A stretch of 64,000 bases of DNA, from positions 1-64,000 of the forward strand of contig NZ_CP110008.1 in NCBI RefSeq assembly GCF_025947285.1. The letters run 5' to 3'. The translations under genes were made by a program, and so were the position numbers. The notes under the pieces are model-generated. The model had not been told where the DNA came from. It did no database searches and saw only the letters and a program-made list of their open reading frames with translations. Positions 16,505 through 25,667 of this stretch are shown here, piece after piece (position 1 is the first letter of the stretch; each line of letters begins with the position of its first letter). Source of the DNA: Flavobacterium sp. N2820 (GTDB lineage Bacteria; Bacteroidota; Bacteroidia; Flavobacteriales; Flavobacteriaceae).

Positions 16505-17755
16505 TTATTTTCCTTTAATTATTTCGTAATTTGATTTAGCTGCTGCTAATTGAACTTCATGCGTTTTCAAAATATTTTTTGCTTCAAATAAATTGGTTAA
16601 TTCTATAAGATATTCAGACGATGTTATCACACCATTTTTTAATTGAGTATCCGAGGATTTAATAATTTTTTCACGTATTTGAATTATTTCAGTATCAGAA
16701 AGGAGCAGTTGTTCTAATTTTTTAATTTCAAAATCTTGCTCTTCTAATTGTATTTTGTTATTTAATTCAAATGTTTCTTTCTCAGATGTTACTATTTCTT
16801 TAGATATATCTAATGCTTTTTTATCTGTTTTGGTTTTGCCCCAATCAAAAATATTCCAATTCGCTTTTAAGCCAACAACATAAAATGTTTGAAAAGAATT
16901 GTCTAACATGTTTAATCCGGGATTACCATAACCAGCTTGACCAAAAGCATTTATTTTTGGAAGATTTGATTTAGATAGTACACTTTTCGAGAACTCTAAT
17001 TGCTGATGTTGTAAATCATAAAAAGCAATTTCAGGTCTTGTTATATTAGTGCTATTTGAATATGAAACTGGTTGTATTAAAATTGTTTCGGTATCAATAT
17101 CTGAAAAAGTTAATTCTGAAAGGTTATTTAATAATTTGATGTTTTCAAATTTAATTTCTGTTAACTGCTGGTTTATTTTAATAATTTCTGCTTCTAAAAC
17201 CTGTTCTGATGATGGAAGAATTGCTCCAAATTTGACTCCTGATTTCACTTCCTTAACTTTTGAAGTTAATAACTCTTTTTTTGAAGATAGTAGTGCCTTT
17301 TTTTCTTGAAGTAATAGAACAGAAAAGAAATATTGATTAATTCGAGTTTTTATTTGATATAAGTTAACTTCAATTAGTTGCTGTTGTGTTTTGGTTTGTG
17401 CTTCTTTTAATTTAGTATTTGCATCAATTATTCCACCATTGTATACTAATTGATTTACATCTAAAGTTGCTCTATATTGATCTTTATTCAAAGATTGAAC
17501 TCCTTGCAGAGAAGAAGGTAATCCTATCACTTCAGATTGATAAGTTGCTTGTGCGTTTATATCGATTTTTGGTAATTTTCCTTTGCTTAATGCTTCAATT
17601 TCATAACTTGATTTTTGTTCTATTAATCCTGTTTGTTTTGATAAAGGATAATTTTTTGTAGCTAATGTGTAACAATCTTCCAAGGTTAAAGTCTGTTGTG
17701 CATTTGTATATATTGATATAAACAATACTATCAGTATGATTAACTTAGCTTTCAT
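16505..17755 (-). CDS. TolC-family outer membrane efflux protein
   Basis: 416 aa with a signal peptide (to about residue 19, TNAQ). The start LTLEDCYTLATKNYPLSKQT is the typical opening of TolC-type channels. Long helical repeats and the two-fold pattern of the family follow, including FQTFYVVGLKANWNIFDWGK. It forms the outer membrane exit duct. It lies 3 nt after the TetR gene and before the adaptor gene. Confidence 0.85.
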   Translation of the reverse strand: MKAKLIILIVLFISIYTNAQQTLTLEDCYTLATKNYPLSKQTGLIEQKSSYEIEALSKGKLPKIDINAQATYQSEVIGLPSSLQGVQSLNKDQYRATLDVNQLVYNGGIIDANTKLKEAQTKTQQQLIEVNLYQIKTRINQYFFSVLLLQEKKALLSSKKELLTSKVKEVKSGVKFGAILPSSEQVLEAEIIKINQQLTEIKFENIKLLNNLSELTFSDIDTETILIQPVSYSNSTNITRPEIAFYDLQHQQLEFSKSVLSKSNLPKINAFGQAGYGNPGLNMLDNSFQTFYVVGLKANWNIFDWGKTKTDKKALDISKEIVTSEKETFELNNKIQLEEQDFEIKKLEQLLLSDTEIIQIREKIIKSSDTQLKNGVITSSEYLIELTNLFEAKNILKTHEVQLAAAKSNYEIIKGK

Positions 17756-17758
17756 AAT

Positions 17759-18370
17759 TTATATTTTTATTGAATTAATGATAAACTCTGCCACTTCCGT
17801 TTTTCTATTTTCTAGTAGTATATTGTAGCTTTCTTTATCTACATTAACAAGCGCCATTAATAGAGGTTCTCCGATGAAAGGAAAAATGTTTAAAGAGATA
17901 ATATTAATAAATAACTGTTCGGCTTCGATTGGTTTAATGATTCCTTGATTTATGGCATCACTTACTTGAAGTTTAAATTTTTCAATGGAAGGAAAATTTT
18001 TTTCAGAGCGTAGTTTTTGGACAAATTCGGGATTTTTATTTAATTCTTGTATTACAAAATTTGGCAAATAGGGATGTTTGATCACAAACGAAACATAATT
18101 TTCAGTGAACTTTCGTATTTTTTCAAATAAGTCACTATCATCATTTAGCACTTTATTTAATTGCGGTGCTAAAAGTGAAAAAGCACTTTTGAAAACGGCT
18201 TCAAATAATAATTGTTTGCTTCTATAATAATAATGCAACAATGCTTTATTAATTTTTGCTTTATCTGCTATTTCTTGCATTCTTGCACCTGACATCCCTT
18301 TTTGCTGAAATATTTCTTTTGCAGCTATTAATATTTCAGTTTCTGTATTTTCAGTTTTAATTTTATCCAT
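17759..18370 (-). CDS. TetR-family regulator
   Basis: 203 aa. The N-terminal HTH reads GARMQEIADKAKINKALLHY followed by YYRSKQLLFEAVF, the standard TetR pattern. The C-terminal ligand domain is helical. It heads the operon with the TolC-like and adaptor genes and probably represses it in response to a small molecule. A palindromic TTAACCATTTGGTTAA site lies upstream at 18388-18403, a good operator candidate. Confidence 0.85.
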   Translation of the reverse strand: MDKIKTENTETEILIAAKEIFQQKGMSGARMQEIADKAKINKALLHYYYRSKQLLFEAVFKSAFSLLAPQLNKVLNDDSDLFEKIRKFTENYVSFVIKHPYLPNFVIQELNKNPEFVQKLRSEKNFPSIEKFKLQVSDAINQGIIKPIEAEQLFINIISLNIFPFIGEPLLMALVNVDKESYNILLENRKTEVAEFIINSIKI

Positions 18371-18387
18371 ATTGTTTAATTATATAG

Positions 18388-18403
18388 TTTAACCATTTGG
18401 TTA
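18388..18403. promoter_or_regulatory. Probable TetR operator
   Basis: TTAACC-ATTT-GGTTAA, a near-perfect inverted repeat just upstream of the TetR start. Confidence 0.55.
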
Positions 18404-18466
18404 ACAAATGTAATTATTTATTTTTAGAATAATCTTTTTTAGTTTTTTTTTAACTTTTTGTCAAAC

Positions 18467-18510
18467 ATGACTTTTGTCATATTAAAGGATGTTTTTGTCT
18501 TTTAAATTTG
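18467..18510 (+). promoter_or_regulatory. nirK promoter: Crp/Fnr box, Rrf2-like motif, -7 element
   Basis: Palindrome ATGACTTTTGTCAT at 18467-18480, motif AAAGGATGTTTTTGTCTTT at 18484-18502, then TAAATTTG at 18503-18510. The palindrome centre is 29.5 bp upstream of the -7 element, placing it near -41 as for class II activators. The second motif fills the space to the -7 element, where a repressor would block polymerase. Confidence 0.8.
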
Positions 18511-18568
18511 TTTCATAAAACAGTAATAAAAAACTGTTTATAACCAAAAAAAAACTAAAACTTTTATC

Positions 18569-20038
18569 ATGAGTAATCTTATTAAAAAATCTATTGTTGT
18601 ATTTGTAGCTTGTATCACAATTATTGCATGTAAACAGAACAACGACAAAAATTCTAACTATGCTGATATTTCAGTTGGTGATGAAATGATTGCAGAATTA
18701 ACAGCTCCTCCATTTGTACCCAAGCCAGTTGGAGATCGTTCTGCAAAAAAATTAATAGTAAACATGGAAATTAAAGAAATCGAAGGTGAAATGGCTGACG
18801 GTGTAAAATATGTTTACTGGACTTTTGGAGGCAGCGTACCAGGAAGTTTCATTAGAACAAGGGTGGGTGACGAAGTAGAATTTACATTAAAAAATCACCC
18901 AGACAACAAATTGCCTCACAACATCGATTTACATGCGGTTACAGGACCTGGCGGAGGAGCTGCTTCTTCATTAGTAGCACCAGGCCATGAAAAAACATTT
19001 AACTTTAAATGTATTAATCCTGGATTGTATGTGTACCATTGTGCAACAGCTCCAGTGGGAATGCACATTGCTAACGGAATGTATGGTTTAATTTTGGTGG
19101 AACCGGAAGGTGGTCTACCTCCAGTTGACAAAGAATACTACGTAATGCAAGGTGATTTTTATACGAAAGGTAAATATGGAGAACCAGGAATGCAACCTTT
19201 TGACATGACAAAAGCAGTAGATGAGCATGCAGATTACGTAGTCTTTAACGGAAAAGTAGGTGCTTTAACAGGTGATAAAGCTTTAACCGCTAAAGTAGGA
19301 GAAACAGTTAGAATTTACATGGGTAATGGTGGTCCAAACTTAGTTTCATCCTTTCATGTTATTGGTGAAATTTTTGATAAAGTACATATAGAAGGTGGTG
19401 ACATGATCAACAAAAATGTGCAAACTACTTTAATTCCTGCTGGTGGTTCAGCTATTGTAGAGTTTAAAGTGGATGTTCCTGGAACATTTATTTTAGTAGA
19501 CCACTCTATTTTTAGAGCATTCAATAAAGGAGCCTTAGGAATGTTAAAAGTTGAAGGTGCCGAAAATTCTAAAATTTATTCAGGAACAACTCAAGAGGGA
19601 ATTTATCATCCAGAAGGAGGTACTATTCAAAATATGCCAAAATCCGGAAAAGGAAATGACGTTGTGATGAATAAAACACTTGCACAACAAATGACAGATG
19701 GTAAAAACATTTATTCAAGAACTTGTTTTGCATGTCACCAATCAGAAGGTCAAGGTATCCCATCTGCTTTCCCTCCTTTAGCTAAATCTGATTTCTTAAA
19801 TGCTGACTCAAATAGAGCGATAAATGCAGTACTTCATGGGTTAAGTGGCGAAATTACAGTTAATGGTAAAAAATTTAATTCCGTAATGACAAGTCAAAAC
19901 CTTACGGATCAAGAAATTTCAGATGTTTTAACTTATGTATACAACAGTTGGGGAAATAACAAAATGAAAGTTTCTCCAGAAATGGTTAAGACACAGAGAG
20001 CAAAACCAGCTCCAAAGACTAATAATGACATACATTAA
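18569..20038 (+). CDS. nirK: Copper nitrite reductase with C-terminal cytochrome c
   Basis: 489 aa. It reduces nitrite to NO in the periplasm. A lipoprotein signal ends at C21. Two cupredoxin domains carry all ligands: type 1 copper H117, C158, H166, M171; type 2 copper H122, H157, H312; catalytic D120 and H263. A C-terminal c-type heme domain begins near residue 365 with CFACH (386-390). The fusion lets the enzyme take electrons through its own heme. It is first of a four-gene plus-strand operon with nirV-like, sco and porin genes. Its promoter has a Crp/Fnr palindrome. Confidence 0.95.
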   Translation: MSNLIKKSIVVFVACITIIACKQNNDKNSNYADISVGDEMIAELTAPPFVPKPVGDRSAKKLIVNMEIKEIEGEMADGVKYVYWTFGGSVPGSFIRTRVGDEVEFTLKNHPDNKLPHNIDLHAVTGPGGGAASSLVAPGHEKTFNFKCINPGLYVYHCATAPVGMHIANGMYGLILVEPEGGLPPVDKEYYVMQGDFYTKGKYGEPGMQPFDMTKAVDEHADYVVFNGKVGALTGDKALTAKVGETVRIYMGNGGPNLVSSFHVIGEIFDKVHIEGGDMINKNVQTTLIPAGGSAIVEFKVDVPGTFILVDHSIFRAFNKGALGMLKVEGAENSKIYSGTTQEGIYHPEGGTIQNMPKSGKGNDVVMNKTLAQQMTDGKNIYSRTCFACHQSEGQGIPSAFPPLAKSDFLNADSNRAINAVLHGLSGEITVNGKKFNSVMTSQNLTDQEISDVLTYVYNSWGNNKMKVSPEMVKTQRAKPAPKTNNDIH

Positions 20039-20053
20039 TACAAAAATTAAATA

Positions 20054-20839
20054 ATGGAAACTCAATTTATTAAACGATTTCACCACTGCCTAATTTTATT
20101 ATTTTGGGTTTCCATTTCTTTTTCTCAGGCGCCTGAAGATATGGTAACTATAGGTGCTGGAAGTTACGTTCCTTTATATGGAACAGCAGATAAAAAACCA
20201 GTTAAAATTCAATCTTTCTTCTTAGATGTTTATCCTGTTACAAATCAAGATTATTTAGAGTTTACTAAATTAAATCCAAATTATAGAAAGTCTAAAATTA
20301 AACGATTATTTGCTAATACTACTTATTTATATGAATGGAGTGGAGATTTGAGTTTTGGGAATTTAAATTCAAATGCACCAGTTACAAATGTGTCTTGGTT
20401 TGCAGCAAAAGAATATTGTGAATGTCAAGGTAAAAGACTACCAACATTAGACGAATGGGAATATGTTGCCATGGCTGACGAAAGAAGAAAAGATGCCAGA
20501 ACTAAAGAAGAGTTCAATAAGTATATTTTGAGTTGGTACGAGAAAAATAAAACGTATAATAATTCAGTAGGAAAAACATTCAAAAATTATTGGGGTGTTT
20601 ACGATATACATGGATTAGTTTGGGAATGGACTTTCGATTTTAACAGTATTTTTTTATCAGGCGAATCTAGAAAAGATAAAGATACTGATAAAGATTTATT
20701 CTGTGGAAGCGGTTCTGTCAATGCAACCGATTTAATGAATTATGCCGCTTTTATGCGCTATGCTTTTAGAGCCAGTATAAAAGCGAATTATACTACAAAA
20801 AATTTAGGCTTCAGATGTGCCAAAAACATTTCTGATTGA
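20054..20839 (+). CDS. NirV-like SUMF1/FGE-family exported protein
   Basis: 261 aa. A signal peptide ends near SFSQ (residue 25). The FGE-sulfatase fold is seen in VYPVTNQDYLEFTKL, APVTNVSWFAAKEYCEC, RLPTLDEWEYVAM, VYDIHGLVWEWTFDF and NLGFRCAK. Proteins of this family called NirV accompany nirK in other bacteria; their role is not settled, and maturation of nitrite reductase has been suggested. It lies 15 nt after nirK. Confidence 0.75.
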   Translation: METQFIKRFHHCLILLFWVSISFSQAPEDMVTIGAGSYVPLYGTADKKPVKIQSFFLDVYPVTNQDYLEFTKLNPNYRKSKIKRLFANTTYLYEWSGDLSFGNLNSNAPVTNVSWFAAKEYCECQGKRLPTLDEWEYVAMADERRKDARTKEEFNKYILSWYEKNKTYNNSVGKTFKNYWGVYDIHGLVWEWTFDFNSIFLSGESRKDKDTDKDLFCGSGSVNATDLMNYAAFMRYAFRASIKANYTTKNLGFRCAKNISD

Positions 20840-20862
20840 GTTTTCAATTAAAAAAATAAGTT

Positions 20863-21456
20863 ATGAAAAAAATGATTTTACTAGTAATTGCCTCTCTTTT
20901 TATTTTAGGATGCAATTCAAAAGAAGAAAAACAAGATATAAAAGATAAACCTATAACCGATTTGTCAATTTATAATTTGCCTGAAAAATGGACAAATCAA
21001 GACGGAAAAGATATTGAACTCAAAGAATTAAGAGGAAAAGTATTAGTTATGGTGATGATTTATACTTCATGCAAATCAGCTTGCCCAAGATTAGTAGCTG
21101 ATATGCGAAATATTGAATCTAAAATTCCAAAAGAATACAAAGATAAAGTTCAATTGGTTTTAGTAAGTATTGACCCAATAGTTGACACTCCAAAACGTTT
21201 GAAAGAATTCTCTATCGAAAATAAAATGACAGGAAATCAATGGGTTTTCTTGCGTTCAAATGAAGAAAATACCAGAGAATTCGCTGCAGTTTTGGCAGTA
21301 AATTATAAAAAAATATCTCCAATAGATTTTTCACATTCCAATATCATAAGTGTATTTAATGCGGAAGGGGAATTGGCATTCCAACAAGAAGGCTTGGGAG
21401 TCAGTTACGATAAAACGGTTTCAAAAATCAAAGATGAAGCAGCTAAAATAGAGTAG
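20863..21456 (+). CDS. SCO1/SenC-family copper chaperone lipoprotein
   Basis: 197 aa. Lipobox ILGC near residue 17. A thioredoxin-like fold carries the copper-binding CxxxC in YTSCKSACPRL and a downstream histidine in DFSHSNIISVF. SCO proteins deliver copper to CuA or act as thiol reductants. Here the place after nirK suggests copper loading of NirK, or of NosZ CuA. It is in the nirK operon, 23 nt after the nirV-like gene. Confidence 0.85.
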   Translation: MKKMILLVIASLFILGCNSKEEKQDIKDKPITDLSIYNLPEKWTNQDGKDIELKELRGKVLVMVMIYTSCKSACPRLVADMRNIESKIPKEYKDKVQLVLVSIDPIVDTPKRLKEFSIENKMTGNQWVFLRSNEENTREFAAVLAVNYKKISPIDFSHSNIISVFNAEGELAFQQEGLGVSYDKTVSKIKDEAAKIE

Positions 21457-21485
21457 CAGTAGCTTTCCGCAAAATCCAATAAAAC

Positions 21486-22763
21486 ATGAAACTTCAAAAT
21501 AAAATTCTAGTTGCACTTGCTTTTGCAATTTCGACAGTAGGCTCTTTTGCTCAACAGTTAGATGTCAACCTACAAATTAGACCTCGATTTGAATACCGAA
21601 ACGGATTCAAAGAATTAATGAAAGATGAGTTATATCCAACTTCGTTTGTTTCCCAACGTTCGCGTGTGAATTTTTTCTACAAACAAGAGAAATTTAAAGC
21701 CAATTTATCCTTTCAAAACGTTAGAGTTTGGGGGGATGTGGCTACAACTTCTTCATCAGATAAAAACGGAGTAGCATTATTTGAATCTTGGATTTCGTAT
21801 GATTTCAATACGAATTGGACAGCTAAATTTGGTCGGCAAGTTCTTTCATATGACAATCAAAGAATCATGGGAGGAATCGACTGGTTACAACAAGGTCAAA
21901 GTCATGATGCAGTTTTAGTTACCAATAAGAAAAATAACTATCAATTGGATTTCGGTGTAGCGTTGAATAACAACAACGAAGCTTTTTATGAATCCGCTTA
22001 TGTTACGAATTATAAAAACATGCAGTTTATTTGGTTCAACCAAAAATTTTCAAAACTTAGTTTAAGCTTTTTAGCACTGAATAACGGCTATCAATATGAA
22101 AATTTGACTAAAAATAGATTTCAAGTAGCCTATTTGCAAACTCTTGGAACTTATGGAAAATGGAATGTTTCAAAATTCTATGGTGATTTCGGTTTGTATG
22201 CTCAAACAGGTGAAGCTGCTGTAACTAATGATAAGGTAGATATTTGTGCGTATTATGCGGGATTTAATTTAGGATACAAATTCACAGCTCTATTTAAAGG
22301 CGAATTAGGCTTCGAATATTTATCAGGTAAAGATCAAAATGATACCGATATTAGAGTAAAATCATTTACACCATTATTTGGAACCAATCACGGCTTCAAT
22401 GGTTTAATGGATTATTTCTACGTCGGAAATCATAAAAATTCCGTTGGATTACAAGATTTTTATACCAAATTCATTTACGACAAGAACAGATGGCAAGTAA
22501 CGTTATCTCCTCACTTATTTTATAGTACGGCATCAGTTTACAACATGACAACTTTAGAAAAACAAGACAATTATTTAGGAACTGAAATTGATGTAACAGT
22601 ATCTTATAAAGTGGATAAAAACTTTGTGATTACAGGTGGCGTTTCTGAAATGTATGCTAGTAATACTATGGAAGTCTTAAAAAGAGGGAATAACAGTAAT
22701 TGCAACAATTGGGCATGGGTAATCGTATCATTTAATCCACAATTGTTTACATATAAAAAATAG
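21486..22763 (+). CDS. Outer membrane beta-barrel porin (alginate-export type)
   Basis: 425 aa with a signal peptide (to GSFAQ). Strands alternate throughout, with RPRFEYRNGF at the start and WTAKFGRQVLSYDNQRIMGG, typical of the alginate_exp barrel family. It ends in an aromatic strand (SFNPQLFTYKK). It is the last gene of the nirK operon and may pass nitrite or other small anions; this substrate is inference. Confidence 0.75.
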   Translation: MKLQNKILVALAFAISTVGSFAQQLDVNLQIRPRFEYRNGFKELMKDELYPTSFVSQRSRVNFFYKQEKFKANLSFQNVRVWGDVATTSSSDKNGVALFESWISYDFNTNWTAKFGRQVLSYDNQRIMGGIDWLQQGQSHDAVLVTNKKNNYQLDFGVALNNNNEAFYESAYVTNYKNMQFIWFNQKFSKLSLSFLALNNGYQYENLTKNRFQVAYLQTLGTYGKWNVSKFYGDFGLYAQTGEAAVTNDKVDICAYYAGFNLGYKFTALFKGELGFEYLSGKDQNDTDIRVKSFTPLFGTNHGFNGLMDYFYVGNHKNSVGLQDFYTKFIYDKNRWQVTLSPHLFYSTASVYNMTTLEKQDNYLGTEIDVTVSYKVDKNFVITGGVSEMYASNTMEVLKRGNNSNCNNWAWVIVSFNPQLFTYKK

Positions 22764-22798
22764 GTTGATTAATTATAAATGGGTTATTTTTAATTAAA

Positions 22799-22830
22799 AA
22801 AGGACTGCTAAAATACATTAGCAGTCCTTT
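22799..22830. terminator. Terminator after the nirK operon
   Basis: AAAGGACTGCTAA and TTAGCAGTCCTTT form a perfect 13-bp stem with a 6-nt loop and T-run. A second hairpin, GAGTCG/CGACTC, lies at about 22842-22868 and can serve the converging ric transcript. Confidence 0.85.
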
Positions 22831-22888
22831 TACTTTAAAAAGAGTCGCTCTGTTTGGCAAAACGACTCCGTTTAAAGAACCTAATTAA

Positions 22889-23611
22889 CTAATAAAACTT
22901 ATTTTGTAAAACAATGGCACTCGGAAATAAAATATTATTTTCTAAATGAATGTGCGTATGTAAATCCGCTTCAAATTCTTGTAACATTTGAAATGTTACT
23001 TTGTAAGTGTTGCATGCTTCAGCAGGGGGAGTGTAATTGTTTGATAATTCCACAATTTTTTCAAATCGTTCACCTTCATTTTCATGTTCCTCCATCATCA
23101 TAGCAATTGGGTTAGTTACCGAACCAAATCCTGGATTGCTTATTGCCTGATTATTTCTATTGGCTTCTACCATCTTTTTAACAAATGGAAACAAAATTAA
23201 TTCTTCTTTTTTCATATGTTGTGTTAACTCATCTGCGCTTCTTTTGAATAATTTTTTAATCTCGAAAAGCTCTGGATGTTTTTCACCATGTACTTGCTCT
23301 AGCTTGATTAAGAACGAAAGTAATTGTGGGATTTTCTCTTCTACATAACGGTGGTGCTTTTTCTCAATATAATCAATTAGTAAATCCAATTCCCAAGATT
23401 TAAAATCTATAATTTGATTGTTATTGTTTAAAGTAGCCCTTTCTAATTCTTCTAAAAGTAAAAATTTATCAATTCCTTTTTTCGTACATACCTCGTCAAT
23501 AGTTCGGTTTCCTTTACAACAAAAATCGATACCTCGTTGACTAAAAACACTTGCAGTTCTATAATCGTCTGCCACTATTGTTCCTATTGTTTTGTTTGAA
23601 TCTATAACCAT
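22889..23611 (-). CDS. ric: Di-iron iron-sulfur cluster repair protein RIC (ScdA/YtfE)
   Basis: 240 aa. The N-terminal ScdA domain includes VFSQRGIDFCCKGNRTIDEV with the CC pair. The C-terminal hemerythrin-like domain has HH in IEKKHHRYVEE, H in QVHGEKHPELF, H in LTQHMKKEE, H in MMEEHENEGERF and H in LHTHIHLENNILF as iron ligands. RIC repairs Fe-S clusters damaged by NO and can bind NO. It is divergent from norC and shares one Crp/Fnr palindrome with it. Confidence 0.9.
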   Translation of the reverse strand: MVIDSNKTIGTIVADDYRTASVFSQRGIDFCCKGNRTIDEVCTKKGIDKFLLLEELERATLNNNNQIIDFKSWELDLLIDYIEKKHHRYVEEKIPQLLSFLIKLEQVHGEKHPELFEIKKLFKRSADELTQHMKKEELILFPFVKKMVEANRNNQAISNPGFGSVTNPIAMMMEEHENEGERFEKIVELSNNYTPPAEACNTYKVTFQMLQEFEADLHTHIHLENNILFPSAIVLQNKFY

Positions 23612-23636
23612 AATACAGTATTTAATTAATAAGAGA

Positions 23637-23739
23637 CAAAATTATCCTTAATTAATATTTTATTATATGATTCTAATCATATTTTATGTTTTTTATTGTT
23701 GGTTATTTTGCCATACATTAAAGGATAAAAACATCTTTT
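23637..23739. promoter_or_regulatory. Divergent ric/norC promoter region
   Basis: Palindrome ATGATTCTAATCAT at 23667-23680. Rightward, TTATTTTG starts 29.5 bp from its centre (23703-23710). Leftward, TAATTTTG starts 29.5 bp from the centre (23644-23637). One symmetric site thus serves both genes. AAAGGATAAAAACATCTTT at 23720-23738 lies in the norC leader, fitting a repressor site. Confidence 0.8.
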
Positions 23740-23771
23740 ATTATAAATTATTTTTAACTAATATCTAAAAT

Positions 23772-24206
23772 ATGTTATCAAAATCACAAGCACGAACATT
23801 TTTTTTAGGTGGAACAGTAGTTACTTTTTTAGTTTTTATTGGTTTAACTATCTATTCGTTTATGCCTAAAAATGATCAAACTTATCATGATAAGATTGAT
23901 GCAAAAGTTATTCGGGGTAAAGAAATTTGGGAATCGAATAATTGTATGGGTTGTCATACCATACTTGGTGAAGGTGCGTATTATGCTCCTGAATTAACAA
24001 AAGTTATAGAAAGAAGAGGAGAAGGCTATGTAAAAGCCGTTTTACAATCTCCTGTTCCTTGGGGGCCAAAAGGCAGAAAAATGGTTAAATACGAAATGAA
24101 TGATGCCGATGCAGAAGCAATGGTTGCTTACTTTAAATGGATTGGCAACATTGATTTGAATGGTTTTGATCGAGTGGTTTCTCCTTTAGCTAAAGACAAA
24201 AAATAA
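23772..24206 (+). CDS. norC: Nitric oxide reductase cytochrome c subunit
   Basis: 144 aa. One N-terminal membrane anchor (about residues 10-30), then a periplasmic class I cytochrome with CMGCH (about residues 59-63) in NNCMGCHTILGEGAYYAPEL and a methionine ligand in KMVKYEM. NorC passes electrons to NorB. It is 16 nt upstream of norB and under the Crp/Fnr palindrome shared with ric. Confidence 0.93.
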   Translation: MLSKSQARTFFLGGTVVTFLVFIGLTIYSFMPKNDQTYHDKIDAKVIRGKEIWESNNCMGCHTILGEGAYYAPELTKVIERRGEGYVKAVLQSPVPWGPKGRKMVKYEMNDADAEAMVAYFKWIGNIDLNGFDRVVSPLAKDKK

Positions 24207-24222
24207 TCCAAAATATAGAGTT

Positions 24223-25560
24223 ATGAAATATAAATCACAAAAAGTAGCGTATTGGTTCTTTGGATTATGCATGTTATTATTTGCATTACAAATTATCTAT
24301 GGTTTTATTATGGGCTTTTCCCGAATCGGAATGGATGGTCTTCACGATTTTATTCCGTTCAATACAGCGAGAGCAGTTCATACTAATTTATTAGTAGTTT
24401 GGTTGTTAACCGGTTTCATGGGAGCTGCATATTATATTATTCCTGAAGAAGCGCAACGAGAATTAGTCAATGTGAAATTGGCTTATGTACAGTTGATTTC
24501 CCTTGCAGTTGTAGGAGTTTTAGCTATCGTTGGGTATCACTTTAATATTTGGGAAGGTAGAAAATTCCTTGAAATTCCAAGAGAATTAGATATTTTGGTT
24601 GTTATTAATGTTTTGTTGTTTTTGGGATTAATCCTTACCACTTTATACAAAGCAGAAAGACGAACAACAACTTCTTTAGTTTTGACGATGGGATTGGTTT
24701 TTGCCGCTTTATTATACTTACCAGGTATGATTTGGTTCGATAGCCAAGTAACTGATTCATTCTTCCGTTGGTGGGTAGTGCATTTATGGGTTGAAGGAGT
24801 TTGGGAACTAATCATGGGAGGTATTTTATCATACTTATTAATTAAACTTACTGGTGTTGATAGAGAAGTTATTGAAAAATGGTTATATGTAATTGTAGGA
24901 TTAACGTTTCTTTCAGGTTTATTAGGGACAGGTCACCATTACTATTACATAGGAGTGAATAAAATTTGGTTAATTGTAGGTGGAATTTTCTCAGCATTAG
25001 AGCCTTTAGCGTTCTTAGCGATGGCATTGTTTGCAGTTTATATGTACCGAAAAGGTGAAAAATCACATCCAAACAAAATTGCTTTGTTTTGGACTATCGG
25101 TGCTTCTATTGTATCTTTTGTAGGAGCTGGGCTATTAGGATTTGCACATACATTACCACAAACGAATCTTTACACACACGGAACATTAGTAACAGCAATG
25201 CACGGACACTATGCATTCTGGGGTGCGTATGCTATGATTGTTTTAGCAATAATTAGCTATGCGTTGCCTAATTTAACAGGAAGAAAACGCTACAACAATA
25301 CAAGTGGTCATATGGCTTTTTGGTTGTCAAATGTGGGAATGTTAGGAATGACAGTAGCTTTTGGAGTTGCAGGTGTAGCTCAAGTATATTTAGAACGCAA
25401 AATGAAATTAGATTTCATGGATGTTCAAAATGAAATTGCAATTCACTTCGTAGTGTTACTGCTTTGTGCAACACTTTTTACAACAGGAATTACATTATTC
25501 ATTATTGAGTTTATCAAGTATGGTAAACCCACAGATGAAGCACTTGTAAAAGAAGAATAG
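24223..25560 (+). CDS. norB: Nitric oxide reductase catalytic subunit
   Basis: 445 aa, 12 membrane segments, the usual cNorB length. Heme b ligand H in RAVHTNLLVVW. FeB-site ligands are in WWVVHLWVEGVWELIMGG, with the H plus the essential E of EGVWE. The HH pair is in GTGHHYYYIG and the two hemes are ligated by H-x-H in TAMHGHYAFWG. It reduces two NO to N2O. All key residues are present, unlike the second NorB-like protein at 45.5-46.9 kb. Confidence 0.95.
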   Translation: MKYKSQKVAYWFFGLCMLLFALQIIYGFIMGFSRIGMDGLHDFIPFNTARAVHTNLLVVWLLTGFMGAAYYIIPEEAQRELVNVKLAYVQLISLAVVGVLAIVGYHFNIWEGRKFLEIPRELDILVVINVLLFLGLILTTLYKAERRTTTSLVLTMGLVFAALLYLPGMIWFDSQVTDSFFRWWVVHLWVEGVWELIMGGILSYLLIKLTGVDREVIEKWLYVIVGLTFLSGLLGTGHHYYYIGVNKIWLIVGGIFSALEPLAFLAMALFAVYMYRKGEKSHPNKIALFWTIGASIVSFVGAGLLGFAHTLPQTNLYTHGTLVTAMHGHYAFWGAYAMIVLAIISYALPNLTGRKRYNNTSGHMAFWLSNVGMLGMTVAFGVAGVAQVYLERKMKLDFMDVQNEIAIHFVVLLLCATLFTTGITLFIIEFIKYGKPTDEALVKEE

Positions 25561-25599
25561 TTATTAATTATTTTGGTTAGAAATTTAAAATTAATAGCT

Positions 25600-25655
25600 A
25601 ACCGAGACCAAGTGCCCAGAGTTGTCGCTGCCAGCATTTGGTTTCGGTTTTTTTA
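25600..25655 (+). terminator. Intra-operon hairpin between norB and norQ
   Basis: A 16-bp stem (AACCGAGACCAAGTGC with GCATTTGGTTTCGGTT, two G-U pairs) closes an 18-nt loop and is followed by a T-run. It looks like a partial terminator that would lower norQD relative to norCB. The loop has a small CAG/CTG inner pairing. Confidence 0.65.
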
Positions 25656-25667
25656 AAATAGATTGTC

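Noticed and set aside
23160-23348. Plus-strand 62-aa frame opposite ric
   Set aside because: Shadow of the ric coding strand, whose protein motifs are complete.
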